Part shown: positions 1 through 11,900 of the stretch, piece after piece | How the letters are laid out: each line of letters begins with the position of its first letter | How positions within the stretch are numbered: the stretch's first letter is position 1 | Assembly: GCA_900491605.1 (NCBI GenBank) | Contig: UESW01004627.1 | Coordinates: 545,131 to 609,130, forward strand | Length of the DNA: 64,000 nt | Source of the DNA: Calamus simplicifolius | Lineage: Eukaryota > Streptophyta > Magnoliopsida > Arecales > Arecaceae | Direction of reading: 5' to 3' | Program-made: the position numbers and the translations under genes | Notes under the pieces: generated by a model | The model's input: only the letters and a program-made list of their open reading frames with translations | Told to the model about the DNA's origin: nothing | Database searches by the model: none

Positions 1-695
1 CTGTGGTGTGTCGGTTTGGGTTACCACACACCCTGGTTACAGACAACGGCCGACAGTTTGATAACACGGCCTTCCGAGAATTCTGCGAGGGCCTAGGCAT
101 CCGTCACCGATTCACCTCCGTAGGGCATCCCCAAACCAACGGCGCAGCTGAGGTGACCAATCGCATCATCCTCCAAGGGCTCCGGGCTCGGCTAGATAGC
201 TGTAAAGGGCGCTGGGTGGAAGAACTTTCCAGTGTGTTGTGGGCCTACCATACGACACCGCGAGCACCCACAGGGGAAACCCCTTTTAGCTTGGTCTTTG
301 GGACCGAGGCGGTCATCCCCGTAGAAATAGGGGCTCCTAGTCCCCGGACGGAATTATACCACGAAGAAAGCAACTCCAACCAGCTAAGGGCTGATCTGGA
401 TTTGGTGGAAGAATTGCGAGATCAAGCGCATCTTCGTATGGCAGCGTTCCGTCAGCGAGTGGCCAGACACTACAACTCTCGGGTGCGGCCCAAGACATTC
501 CGGCCAGGAGACCTGGTCCTACGAAGAGCTGAAGTATCAAAGCCAACGGAAGGGGGCAAGCTGGCACCAAAATGGGAAGGACCATACCGTGTCAAAGAGG
601 TACTCCACCATGGGGCATATAAAGTCGAAGAGCTAGACGGGAAGCTGCTCCCTCGAACTTGGAATGCCGACAATTTACGACGGTACTATCAATAG
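1..695 (+). CDS. gypsy integrase, C-terminal part (truncated by window edge)
   Basis: About 230 residues are open to the stop at 693-695. The reading frame is already open at base 3, so the apparent start is only the window edge. The second catalytic Asp lies in VTDNGRQF and the catalytic Glu is in the segment after HPQTNGAAE, as in retroviral-type integrase cores. The C-terminal domain follows, with the GPYRVKEV and WNADNLRRYY motifs typical of plant gypsy integrases. The enzyme would insert element cDNA into the host genome. No frameshift is visible in this part, so this copy may be fairly young. The real protein is a Gag-Pol polyprotein whose other domains cannot be seen. Confidence 0.9.
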   Translation, partial: VVCRFGLPHTLVTDNGRQFDNTAFREFCEGLGIRHRFTSVGHPQTNGAAEVTNRIILQGLRARLDSCKGRWVEELSSVLWAYHTTPRAPTGETPFSLVFGTEAVIPVEIGAPSPRTELYHEESNSNQLRADLDLVEELRDQAHLRMAAFRQRVARHYNSRVRPKTFRPGDLVLRRAEVSKPTEGGKLAPKWEGPYRVKEVLHHGAYKVEELDGKLLPRTWNADNLRRYYQ

Positions 696-774
696 AATTC
701 TATCGTTATTAACTTGAATCTGTTTGATGCATGAATAATAGACATGTTCTTATTTTCGAATGAGTATGTTAGCA

Positions 775-1921
775 AAAGACCGGATCCGCTCCGGCAGTCA
801 AAGACCAACTCCGCGTTGGCACCTAAGACCGGCGCCCAGCGTCGGCAGCAAAGACCGGATCCGCTCCGGCAGTCAAAGACCAACTCCGCGTTGGCACCTA
901 AGACCGGCGCCCAGCGTCGGCAAAAAGACCGGATCCGCTCCGGCAGTCAAAGACCAACTCCGCGTTGGCACCTAAGACCGGCGCCCAGCGTCGGCAGCAA
1001 AAGACCGGATCCGCTCCGGCAGTCAAAGACCAACTCCGCGTTGGCACCTAAGACCGGCGCCCAGCGTCGGCAAAAAGACCGGATCCGCTCCGGCAGTCAA
1101 AGACCAACTCCGCGTTGGCACCTAAGACCGGCGCCCAGCGTCGGCAGCAAAAGACCGGATCCGCTCCGGCAGTCAAAGACCAACTCCGCGTTGGCACCTA
1201 AGACCGGCGCCCAGCGTCGGCAGCAAAAGACCGGATCCGCTCCAAAGACCAACTCCGCGTTGGCACCTAAGACCGGCGCCCAGCGTCGGCAGCAAAAGAC
1301 CGGATCCGCTCCGGCAGTCAAAGACCAACTCCGCGTTGGCATCTAAGACCGGCGCCCAGCGTCGGCAGCAAAAGACCGGATCCGCTCCGGCAGTCAAAGA
1401 CCAACTCCGCGTTGGCATCTAAGACCGGCGCCCAGCGTCGGCAGCAAAAGACCGGATCCGCTCCGGCAGTCAAAGACCAACTCCGCGTTGGCATCTAAGA
1501 CCGGCGCCCAGCGTCGGCAGCAAAAGACCGGATCCGCTCCGGCAGTCAAAGACCAACTCCGCGTTGGCACCTAAGACCGGCGCCCAGCGTCGGCAGCAAA
1601 AGACCGGATCCGCTCCGGCAGAAGACCAACTCCGCGTTGGCATCTAAGACCGGCGCCCAGCGTCGGCAGCAAAAGACCGGATCCGCTCCGGCAGTCAAAG
1701 ACCAACTCCGCGTTGGCATCTAAGACCGGCGCCCAGCGTCGGCAGCAAAAGACCGGATCCGCTCCGGCAGTCAAAGACCAACTCCGCGTTGGCATAAGAC
1801 CGGCGCCCAGCGTCGGCAGCAAAAGACCGGATCCGCTCCGGCAGTCAAAGACCAACTCCGTTGGCATCTAAGACCGGCGCCCAGCGTCGGCAGCAAAGAC
1901 CGGATCCGCTCCGGCAGTCAA
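775..1921 (+). repeat. Tandem array, ~76-bp unit, 16 copies
   Basis: The motif GACCGGATCCGCTCC recurs 16 times at 67-77-bp spacing, each time followed by CCAACTCCGCGTTGGCA and GACCGGCGCCCAGCGTCGG. Variants include a short unit lacking CGGCAGTC near 1240 and copies with CATCTAAG instead of CACCTAAG. Several parts of the unit are palindromic (CGGATCCG, GGCGCC, and CCAAC-GTTGG pairs), so the RNA could fold strongly. The array lies between the integrase stop and the antisense gene. Diverged relatives of the unit continue to about 2000. Confidence 0.95.
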
Positions 1922-2241
1922 GAACCAGCTATGCGCTGGCACGAAAGACCGACGCTCAGCGTCGGCCGTAAAACCAACTATGTGTTGGCACCGAGGACCA
2001 GCACCTCGCGTTTACGATAGCAACTAAAATCCGCGCTACCACCGAATATCGGTCTTGTCAATGCTTAGGACAGCATCACGGTCCTATCTAGCGTAACCTA
2101 CTATACATAATCCTATCGACTGGCAGTTCACAGCAGTTCGAACAAATGAAGTAGATCATAATTGAAGGATCAAAGAGATTAAAAATATTCATTGATGATG
2201 AAGTTTACAAAATTTCCGACAAGGAGAAAAACAAAAAGCTG

Positions 2242-4696
2242 CTAATGGGCATCCGAAGGCGGGGCATCATCCTCAGGGACGTCGTCAGGCTGCAGCTCCT
2301 CGATATCTTCCAGGTCGTAAAGCTCCTGGACTTTCTTTTTACAATCTTGGAAGCCGGCGTCATAAGCTAGCGCCGCTGACTCGGCTACCTCGTCATCGAA
2401 GGCTGCGGATTTCTTATAATCCTCTATGACATTGGCCCCCTTCTTTTCCGCCTCGATGGCTCTTCTCTGGGCCTCCGCCACTACCGCCTCCAGATCCGCG
2501 ATTTTAATTATGTGTTGGCGGGTGGCTTCCTTAGCCGCATTGGTCTCGGCGGAGGCAGAACTCAATTGAGTCTTTAGAACACATACCTCCTGCTCTGCTG
2601 CCATCAGTTTCTCTTCGGTCGCCACCAGCTTCTCCTCGGCCGCCATCAGCTTCTCCTCGGCCGCTTTTTGCTTTTCTTCTGCCACCTGAGCATTGTCCAG
2701 CTCATTGGCAGCGCGACGCTGGGCAACTTCCAGCGCGTATTCAGCTTTTTCGGCTCTAAGCCGAATAACCTCTACCTCACCCGTCAGGGTGGCCCGGGTG
2801 TCCTCTAGAGCCATCGCCGCCTTTTCTGCTCTGACTTGAAGGGAGACCATCTCCTCCCGCGCCTGTTCAATGGCGGTGTCACTCAGAGTCCAGAGATCTT
2901 TAAGGGCGACAAGGGAGTTCAGGGCCTAAAAAAAAAAAAAAACATCCAGATATAAAGAAAGCAAAAGGGGAAAAGAAAAAGGACAATAATAGTACAAAAA
3001 CTCACCCAGAGGTGCGCCACCGAGGCTTCACGAAAAAGGTAACACACCCCTGACCTCGGAGGTACTCTTGCACCTCCGCCACTGAAGCTTCCTCTATGAC
3101 TCGTGTAGCCCAGCGGCTATGGTTTGCCAGCATTGATTGGAAGGAGGGGTCGATACTCCTCCCTTCCCTGGGCGTCGGACCTGCCGAGGCTGATCCCGCC
3201 TCGGAGCCTGCCGCATCCGGCCCCTTAGCGGGCAGGGGCGCTTCAGCTGCCGCCCCCGTAGGGGGCAAGGCTGCAACTGGAGTTGCCGCTATTGCCGCCG
3301 GAGCCTTACCCGTTTCTTTAGGCGTGGGAGACGGCGTCTTCCCATCGGGAGATAAATCAAGTAAAATAATTGGAGGAGCCGGAGCTGGAGATTCTTCCTC
3401 CGGCGGGCCTTGCTCCACCTCCTTGCCGGCCCTGGCCTTCGCCGCGTCTTCCATGACGGGTTCTTCGGCTTGGGGTTGGGCCGCCTCGCCTATGCGCACG
3501 GGCCCCACTGCTTTGGCTTCCTGGGCGTCGACCCCTTTAGTGACGGCCCTTTTGGGGCCGCCCTTCTTCGAGACTTTGGCACGTAGGGGCTTCACGACTA
3601 TAGTTCCTCCGGTGTCGGCCACCCCAGCGTCGGTCTCTCTGCCACTAACCCTCCCGGCGTCGGCCCTCCTGGGAACCTTGGTGGCAGCCCTCCCTTCGGT
3701 AGGGGACACAGTCCCCGCGGCCTTCCTCTTCTTGGCGGCCACCTGCTTAAGCTTGTGCAAAGTCGGCGCCATCCCTACGCAAGCAAGGGATAGTTAAAAA
3801 AAAAAAAAAAAAAAGAGAAGGGAGAAGAACAGAGAAGAGAGGCGAGTGGACTAATGCTCACCCCTCGAGGGAATTAAGCCGGCACGTTGAAGATTCTCCT
3901 CGGCTATCAGCTTATTACACTTAGGAATATCGGCAGTCAGGAGCTGCCCAAATGCCATCCGGTCTCGTGGAAGGATGGAGGAGTCCCTGTTGGCATCGAT
4001 ATTGGGTACCCCCCAGCTTCCACGAACCCCGCTGACGTCCGCGAAGAAAAACTTGTCCTTCCACCCCTTAACGGAGGAAGGAAGGCACAACCTAAGAATC
4101 CTATTGGATCTAGGAGTGAAAGACCACCACCCCGACTGTTTGCGCAAGGTATAGAAGCTGCGGAACAAGGAAATGCTAGCCTCTATGCCCTGCAGATGGC
4201 AGAGTACTAAAAAACCAACAATAGTTCGGAAGGAGTTGGGAACTAGTTGGGACGGGGTCAAGGAGTACCTATCTAGAAGATTAAGGATGAAGGGGTGAAT
4301 CGGTAACCGAAGCCCGGCCTTAAAAAAGGCCCCGTACAAGGCAACCCTCCCGGAACGGGAAGAGGTTGCCCTGTCGTTAGGGGTGGGAACGAACAGGTGA
4401 AGGTCCGGAGGGAAGCCGTACCTGGCCCTTAAGTTCGCGATGTCCTGGGCAGACATGGTCGACGCAGTCCCTTCGGGGGACTCCTTGGTAACCCTAGAAG
4501 GGCCGGCAACCGCCGGCCGGGTTCTAACGGAAGTTTGTCCGCCGGTCGGACGAATCCCGGTTGAGGGACGATCGACTGGTCGTGGCTCTGGTGAATGATC
4601 AGAAGATGAGGTGGACCATTGGATGGACTGGGATTCAGAAGACTGGGAAGAACCCCCCCAAGAACCGGAAATGGAGCAAGAAGGAGAAGAAGCCAT
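2242..4696 (-). CDS. Antisense three-exon gene of the gypsy element (Transposase_28-like protein)
   Basis: Exons by eye: 4696-3862, 3774-3006 and 2925-2242. The introns are 87 and 80 bp, both GT-AG, each with a long T-run before the acceptor. Exon 1 begins MASSPSCSISGSWG. Its later part resembles the PF04195 'putative gypsy type transposon' domain (AFFKAGLRLPIHPF, LVPNSFRTIVGFLVLCHLQG). Exon 2 is Ala/Pro/Lys-rich and looks disordered (begins MAPTLHKLKQVAAKKRK). Exon 3 is a coiled coil with repeated AEEKLMAAEEKL units. Exon 1 joins exon 2 in phase. Exon 2 needs a one-base shift near 3030-3050 to enter exon 3, so this copy is probably frameshifted. The function of such antisense ORFs is not known; I infer a real spliced gene from the intron structure. 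Confidence 0.75.
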
Positions 4697-5225
4697 GGGA
4701 ACTAACCTGAGAAGAAAAACGCGAGCCAAAGACAGGGCACGGAGAGAATGAACGAAAGACAGAAGCGCTGGCGGACTCAAAAGGGGGCAATGGCGGAAGA
4801 AATGGGGAAGATAGGAAGATAAGGGCAATCTGCCATCATGGCGCCATTTCGAAACATCCCCCTCACCGTCCGATCCAACCACGCGTCCGTCTTCAGTTGG
4901 GAGACGTTTCGAAGACCTGCCAATACGATAAGCTCGAAAAGACCGGCAAAAGGGGGAGTTAACCTTATCACAATGATTCCGTCCGCCTTTTCGTAACGTT
5001 GCCCGAGGTAAATCCTCCCTAATCCCAACAAAGGCGAAATAATGACGCGGAAACCGGCCACCTAGAGGATATTCGCACCCCTTTCGCGGATAAATAAACG
5101 CTTACCCATCTCAGGGGCGGGGGGGCATCTGATACGGCTGGCCGTTTCCCTGGAGTAGTATTATCTTCTGCACGATTTTCGAAAGCAATGATGTGACAAC
5201 AAAACCCAAAGCCTCCAGCATCGGT

Positions 5226-5600
5226 CTTCGGAACCGGCCTCCAGCCGGCCTCCAGCGTCGGCCTCTTGAGCCAGACAGCCAGCGTCGGCCTCTTGAGCCA
5301 GACAGCCAGCGTCGGCCTCCAGAGCCAGACAGCCAGCGTCGGCCTCTTGAGCCAGACAGCCAGTCGGCCTCCAGCCAGACAGCCAGCGTCGGCCTCTTGA
5401 GCCAGACAGCCAGTGTCGGCCACCCACCAGCGTCGGCCTCCAGCGTCGGCCCAGACAGCCAGCGTCGGCCTCCAGCGTCGGCCTCTTGAGCCAGACAGCC
5501 AGTGTCGGCCACCAGCGCCGGCCCCGGCGTCGGCCTCCAGCGTCGGCCCCCAGCGTCAGCCGTCAGCATCGGCCTCCAACATTGGCCACAGGTGTCGGCC
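5226..5600 (+). repeat. Short tandem repeats in the LTR (AGCGTCGGCCTC... units)
   Basis: Units of about 27 bp consist of CAGCGTCGGCCTCTTGAG and CCAGACAGC. They alternate with shorter CAGCGTCGGCCTC units and later diverge to CAGCATCGGCC and CAACATTGGCC. The core AGCGTCGG also occurs in every unit of the 76-bp array at 775-1921. Confidence 0.85.
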
Positions 5601-5869
5601 TTAATAATAAATCCCAGTACTGAAGCTTTGGTTCCGGCATCCGGCATTGCCACCCAGCGTCGGCCCCCAGGGTCGACCTTCATACAAGGATTAGTCTTAG
5701 GCAACTGACCCCGCGATCTAAGGACTACTGCCGGATAGCTCGGGCGTGTCAGCCTGATCAGCAGTTACCGCTATAAGCGGCCCTTATCCAGCAACAACTT
5801 ACCGTTCGATGAAACATCACAACGGATCCGACGGTTCCAACAGACCAAGGTATACGGATCCCCAACAGG

Positions 5870-5878
5870 TATAAAAGG
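5870..5878 (+). promoter_or_regulatory. TATA box in gypsy LTR
   Basis: TATAAAAGG, followed about 40 bases on by a TC-rich stretch (CTCTCTTTTTCCTCTC). The position inside the LTR, upstream of the presumed R/U5, fits the element promoter. Confidence 0.6.
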
Positions 5879-6156
5879 AGGACCGAGCTCCATGCAAGGG
5901 GCTCTCTTTTTCCTCTCTAAAAATAAACTTGCTTGACAACAGTCTACAAAGATCACATCCCTGTTCGACGACTCACTAACTTGGGCGTCGGAGGGTCCCC
6001 GCCGGAACCACCGGTCCGGGACTTTTTGCAGGCTCTTGGAGGAAGACGGCGGCCTTTTCCAATAGACCAATGCTCTTGGGGGAAGACGACGACCTTTCTA
6101 TGCATCCAATGATCTCAGCCTGCCCGACGTTCATCATACGCGAGTCGGCCGCAACA

Positions 6157-8056
6157 AGAATAATGAAATTAGTGGAAGTTTGAAACCACATAAAGTGAAA
6201 ATCCAAGAAGTTAAGGTACAAGTTTCTTCACCTATAACTTCTTCTCAAGTTGTTGTTCCTAGAGTTGTTGAACCTTTTAATAACTTTCAAGAATAATAAA
6301 TTAATGATCAAACATCATAGAATGATGATATTACCAATGAACTTGCAATAAACGAACCCAATGAAGTAGCATTAAGAAGGTCTCAAAGACAAAGAGAACT
6401 GCTATTTCTAATGATTATGTAGTTTATCTACAAGAATCAGATTTTGATTTGGGTATTAATGATGATCTAGTTTCTTTTTCATAAGCCATACAAAGTGCTA
6501 ATTCATCTAAATGGTTAGATGCCATGCAAGATGAGTTAAAATCAATGGATTACAATGCAGTCCGGAATCTTGTTGAATTACCTGAAGGTTGTAAAAGAGT
6601 TGGGTGTAAATGGGTCTTTAAGACCAAATGTGACTCAAATGATAATATTGAACGTTATAAAGCCAGACTTGTTGCCAAAGGTTTTACTAAAAAATGTGAC
6701 ATTAACTACACATAGACTTTTTCTCCAGTCTCTAAGAAAGACTTATTTAAAAGTATTATGGCACTGGTAGCTCATTATGATTTAGAGTTGCATCAAATGG
6801 ATGTGAAAACTTATTTTCTAAATGGGAGTTTGAATGAAGAGGTTTATATGAACCAACCTGAAGGCTTTTTATTTAAAGGAAAGGAACACATGGTGTGTAA
6901 ACTGAAGAAGTCAATATACGGACTTAAGCAAGCTTTTCGACAATGGTATCTTAAGTTCAATGATACCATTACATTATTTGGATTTAAAGAAAACACCATT
7001 GATCGGTGTATATATCTGAAGGTCAGTGGGAGCAAAATTATATTTTGATTCTGTATGTTGATGATATCTTGCTAGCTACTAATGACCTTGGCCTATTGTA
7101 TGAGACCAAGATATTCGCTCTAAGAACTTTGAATAAAAGATATGGGTGAGGCATCCTATGTGATTGGAATCGAAATATTTCGTGATAAATCACAAGGAAT
7201 GTTGGTTTGTCTCAGAAGACATATTAATAAAGTTCTTGAGAAATTCAACATGAACAAATGCTCTGCAAGTGTTGTCCCAATTCAGAAGGAAGATAAATTC
7301 AGCCTTATGCAATGTCCAAAGAATGAATTGGAACGCAAACAAATGAAAGAAATATCTTATGCATCAATTGTTGGTAGCTTGATGTATGCTCAGACATGTA
7401 CCAGGCCAGACATCAGTTTTGCTGTCGGGATGCTAAGCAGATATCAAAGTAATTCAGGAATAGATCATTGGAGAGCTGCAAAGAAGATACTAAGGTATTT
7501 GCAAGGAACGAAGGATCACACGCTTACCTACAGAAGATCTAATGATCTTGAGGTCAAGGGATATTCAGACTCAGATTTTGCTGGATGTGTTGATATTAGA
7601 AAGTCCACATTTGGCTATTTGTTCCTTTTAGCTTAAGGAGCGATCTCATGGAAAAGTGCAAAGCAGTCTGTCATTACTGCATCTACTATGGAAGCTGATT
7701 TTGTGGCATGCTTTGAGGCCATAATTCATGGTTTATGGCTACGAAATTTTATTTTGGGACTTGGGGTTATCGACAGTATTGCCAAACCACTGAAAATTTA
7801 TTGTGATAACTCCACAGCAGTCTTCTTTTCTAAAAATGACAAGTATTCAAAGGGTGCTAAACATATGGAATTGAAATACTTTGCCGTTAAAGAAGAAGTT
7901 CATAAACAAAAAGTGTCAATTGAACATATTAGCACCAATCTCATGATTGCATATCCGCTGACTAAAGGGGTACCGCCAAAGACATTTCATGAACATATCG
8001 TATTGAAAAATATTAGTGATGTTATGTTTAAAGCTTTAAGTTCCTTATGTATTTGA
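6157..8056 (+). pseudogene. Ty1/copia reverse transcriptase and RNase H, decayed
   Basis: Fragments in shifting frames spell out a copia RT: WLDAMQDELKSMDYNA, GCKWVFKTK with YKARLVAKGF, HQMDVKTYFLNGSLNEEVYM, KKSIYGLKQAFRQW and LYVDDILLA (about 7050-7080). RNase H motifs follow: TRPDISFAVGMLSRYQS, GYSDSDFAGC and EADFVACFEA. The last frame stops at 8054-8056. Stops and frameshifts (for example in-frame stops near 6713 and 7636, and a frame change near 7048) make it non-functional. The upstream gag, protease and integrase are absent because the fragment starts at the gypsy LTR edge. Confidence 0.88.
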
Positions 8057-8416
8057 TACTCTGAGCTCAATTAATTATTGTTTCTGAATCACTTATAGAT
8101 CTTGTTTATACTGGTATATATACATAAATGAATTATAAGAATATTAACAGGATTTGTCTTTAATAAAGACATTATTGTTAGACCTTATTGCAATTTTCAT
8201 TATAGATCATGTTAAGTATAGAACTATTAATGTGATACATGGAAGGAAGTACGTTAAAATAATAGTATACAACCGCTATGATCCTTATTAGTTTTTTTGC
8301 TTAATGATGATTTCATGTTTGACCAATATTATGAAGGATTTTAGCTTTTGTTATGTGCATTATGATTGATTATTAAACCAGTATGTTTAATATCTTACAT
8401 GGGCCAAGTGGAAGAA

Positions 8417-8760
8417 TGTTAGCATTTCCTTTTATATGGCCCACATGGATATATGATTGATTTATCATTTATTTATTTTAAATGATAATTATGATATCTG
8501 ATTTTATCAAATATTTAAATTTAAGTGATAATGATGGTTTAATAAAGCTAATTTTCTATTGGTTCATTTTTTGGAAGTTGTTATCTGATAACCTCTCTTT
8601 GATGGAAAGAGAAATTTATCTCAGATTTGTCCTCTCTCTCCTATATATAGTCTGTTTGACCATCAAAACAGATAAAGAAGAGAATTAGAAAAAGGGAGAA
8701 ACTCAATTTGTCGTTAACCCATACGCAGTCTCTCGTTTTGTTTCTCATCAACAAATATCA
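8417..8760 (+). repeat. Probable 3' LTR start of the decayed copia element
   Basis: The purine-rich AAGTGGAAGAA is followed directly by TGTTAGCATTTCC. This is the usual arrangement of a copia polypurine tract and an LTR beginning TGTTA. A TATA-like CTATATATAG lies at 8641. The right end is not defined; about 8757-8760 is a guess based on a CA dinucleotide. Confidence 0.45.
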
Positions 8761-8969
8761 ATGGATCAAGGTATGCATTCTTGGTTTATATTTTCATGTA
8801 AAAATCATTTATTCTAAGATCTTGGCCATTATGTTTATTAAAGAAAATCCTTTAATGGATCTTACAACAATGTATGCATTGGCATGTCTTATAAGTAATC
8901 ATGATACATGCCTTTCAAATAATAATTTCATAGAGTTTTTTTTCATAGTTTTTATTATAAATAGATAAA

Positions 8970-11900
8970 GTTTTATTTAAAAAAGATGTGTTGAACATAG
9001 ATGAAGAGGCAAAGAGAAAGTTGTCCGATTATTCAACTTGATGAAAACAATATATCTCAATTAGAAGGGGGAGGCTAAGATTTGTATGATATCATTATAG
9101 AGCTAAAAAGGTGGATACGAAGCTTGAATGGAGTTTAAAAGCTCGTGATGGCTTGAAATTAAATTCTTTTCTCAAAAGAAAAAGAATTAAACTAAACCTT
9201 AAAACCTAACCTAAGCTGCACCCTTACAATCTCCATTTAATTTATAGACAAATGATTAATGGATATTGGTAGGCTTAATAGATTTTTTTTCTCGCTTCAT
9301 CTTCTTTGTTAATTTTTTTTACATCATTAAATTATTTTCTTTTCTCTTAACTTTGTGTCTTTTCTTTTATTATGGCTTCTGGTTGCATGAGATGAAAAAT
9401 GGAGTAGAGAAGATTGTTTCCACCTCTTTTCCTTTAGACATGATCTCAAGCACGACTCCTCACTTAGCCTTCATCCTCATTATATTTTTTTAAATATTAT
9501 TAAGCTTTTTTTCTTTTTCTCTTTTGTTAGTCTTACTTTTTTTCTTTCTTTACCGCCTCTAATTGTGTTTGAAGAGAATGAAGTCAAGAAGAGTCTCCAT
9601 CCTCACATGGCCTCAACTCAACCTCTAGCATCGCTACAAGAAGTGCACAACAAGATACTATGTAGTCTTCAACATTACCCTCCTATCAACCTATACTTGG
9701 TTTAGAAATGTAATTGATATTTTATGAAAAAAATATAATAATATTTTTGAATCAGTGAATGGTAACTATCAAAATTAGTTTTTATTTAAAAAATAAAATT
9801 TATATATAATTGATGTATATATCAAAAGTATAATTTGGTGCATGAAAATTGAGTATTAATAATAAAGAGATAGTACATGATTAGTATGTGAAATAATCTT
9901 GGAAGCACGAAAAGGTATTGTAAGAATAATAGATAAATCTTAGCAATTTACTTTAAAAAGTCGTAATATAAAAGAAGATGAGTGACCGACACTGAAACCA
10001 TTTTCTAATGTATAAAAAAATATTAATAAATTATTTTTACATTTAAGTATTGCCTGAATAATACTTACTTAGAAAAATATAAATTTTTGAGTAATTTTAA
10101 TGCTCTCAAAAGGATAAGCCTTAAGTGTATAAAGGATAAAAGGAAAGATTTCACAAAATTAATATAGTTTCTAAACAAAGGAATAGATAAAAGGAAAGAT
10201 TTTATAAAACCAATGTAATCACTAAACAATAAGAACATATTCGAAGTATTTGAATTATATATAAGGTTAAAAATAAGAATTTTATTAAAAAAATTAGTGA
10301 ACACATTCAAAATGTTTTCAATGAATAGAAGATAAAAGGAAAGATTTCATCAAACCAATCAAATCTTTAATTAAGGATGATAATTTTCTCTGAACATGTG
10401 GATATTTTTCCACCTTAAAATAAGCATGAACATAGGAACATGTGCAACACCTATCACGAATATGATGTGGGCATAAATATAAATATTTTTCTACCTCACC
10501 CACTACCCTTATCCCATACTCATTATTACTTATCCTTATTTATAAATATAGTTCCAAACTTCCTATAGAAAATTTTACATATGCCATGAATCATAATTTT
10601 TTTGACTAAGTTCATTTGCCTAACTTAGAACTGAAGGGGAAAAAAAGAAGAAAAGTAACCTATAATTATTTTAGACCTCAACCTGGAGTTAAAATTTGAA
10701 AAATAATAATAATAAAAACATAAAACAAATGAGATGAGATCAGAGCAGGTTGCAAATATGAAGAAAGTATGAGTAATAGGATGAGTATGAATATTACTTA
10801 ATTTTCATGAGTACAGGTATGGATACAAAATTTTACACCTATAGTAAGTATAAGATGAATACGGATATAAATTTTTATTATTGATATGGATATGAAAATA
10901 CCTTCTTTGTGTCTGCTCCACTCTGCTTCACTCCATTGCCATCCCTATCCCTAATCAATAGAAACGCATCCAAAATATTTTGAATATGTAGAGAATAAAA
11001 AAAATTACCAAATAACCTAATCTCTAAACAATAGGAACATATCCAAAATATTTTGGATATATAGACAATAAATATAGATACTTTCATGCCATCTCTAAGA
11101 TTTCTTTCCTTGCTTTGTTCACTCTTGCCCATTATTTCTATTTGCTCTCACCAAACATTACTAAGATCCATACCAGGTTTTGCTCTACTTTCACAGCGAA
11201 GCCTTATTCAGTGTAATCTATGCCAGTGTTATGAAGTGATTTTTAATTCCGCTTACTTGATGTAATTAATTTTCTACAAGACCCAACTATAAATTTTGCA
11301 TGCTGTTCACATTTAGGGGTGAAGTTTATGCCTCATATGTTGGGATGCGAGTTCTGTGAGTTAAATACTCGTAGAATCCAAATTTTTTTTTAGGCATGTC
11401 AGCAATGTATTAGTTGCAATCCAGCTCCTTTGATGCATTCATACTAAATTTATTTTGTTTGGTTGATTAATTGATGCCAGTCCAGCATGGTATCTGGATA
11501 CAGCAAGGGAGACATTAATCTCAAATTAGTCATGCGGCCGCGTCCTAATTGCTGCCAGCTGGGAGTCACACAACTGTCATCGACTTAATTAAGAGCAGGT
11601 GATATATATCCATGCTTAAATTTCCCTGAGATGGTGGGGATGCTATCCTTGGTGACAGCTCCTTAACCATGGACCAGCTCAGGTCGTGTTACCACGGTAG
11701 CATTGCCTCCAGGTTTCTATAACTTGGGCAATTATGATATGAGGAGTAACATCAAATGTTTGACTTCGAGTTTTCAATGTGGGTGACAAATTGAACGATT
11801 ATTATCTCAGGCCTTGCACTACGTATGCTAGAATTCAAATGGATGCCGAGCAGTACATTTCTGACTTCAAATGTCCTGTTGCATTCGGAATACTGTCAAC

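Larger units (their letters stand above)
1..6156 (+). mobile_element. Ty3/gypsy retrotransposon (Tat-like), 3' half
   Basis: The element enters from the left edge, so its 5' LTR, gag, protease and reverse transcriptase are outside the window. Seen in order: end of the integrase, a ~76-bp tandem array, about 300 bp of unique spacer (1922-2241), an antisense three-exon gene, a G-rich tract at about 5113-5125 (candidate polypurine tract), and an LTR from about 5130 to 6156. Extra antisense ORFs and tandem repeats between pol and the 3' LTR are known from the Tat lineage of plant gypsy elements, which is why I assign it there. It abuts a copia fragment that begins in mid-gene at 6157. This suggests that the gypsy element inserted into an older copia element. 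Confidence 0.8.
5130..6156 (+). repeat. 3' LTR of the gypsy element (approximate ends)
   Basis: The proposed LTR starts at TGATACGGCTGG, just after the G-rich tract, and ends near GCCGCAACA. It contains a short tandem array (5226-5600), a TATA box (TATAAAAGG at 5870), a C/T-rich stretch after it, and a probable U5 region with GGGACTTTTTGCAGGC. The 5' LTR is outside the window, so the ends cannot be confirmed by comparing the two copies. Confidence 0.6.

Noticed and set aside
744..1867. Long overlapping ORFs on both strands across 744-1867 (up to 200 residues)
   Set aside because: They are translations of the 76-bp tandem array. The repeated peptides change frame with unit length and show no protein family features.
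3096..3797. Plus-strand 233-residue Ala/Pro-rich ORF
   Set aside because: It is the shadow of exon 2 of the antisense gene, which has introns and a better domain context.
5019..5704. ORFs in several frames on both strands at 5019-5704
   Set aside because: They are the short tandem repeats of the LTR read in different frames.
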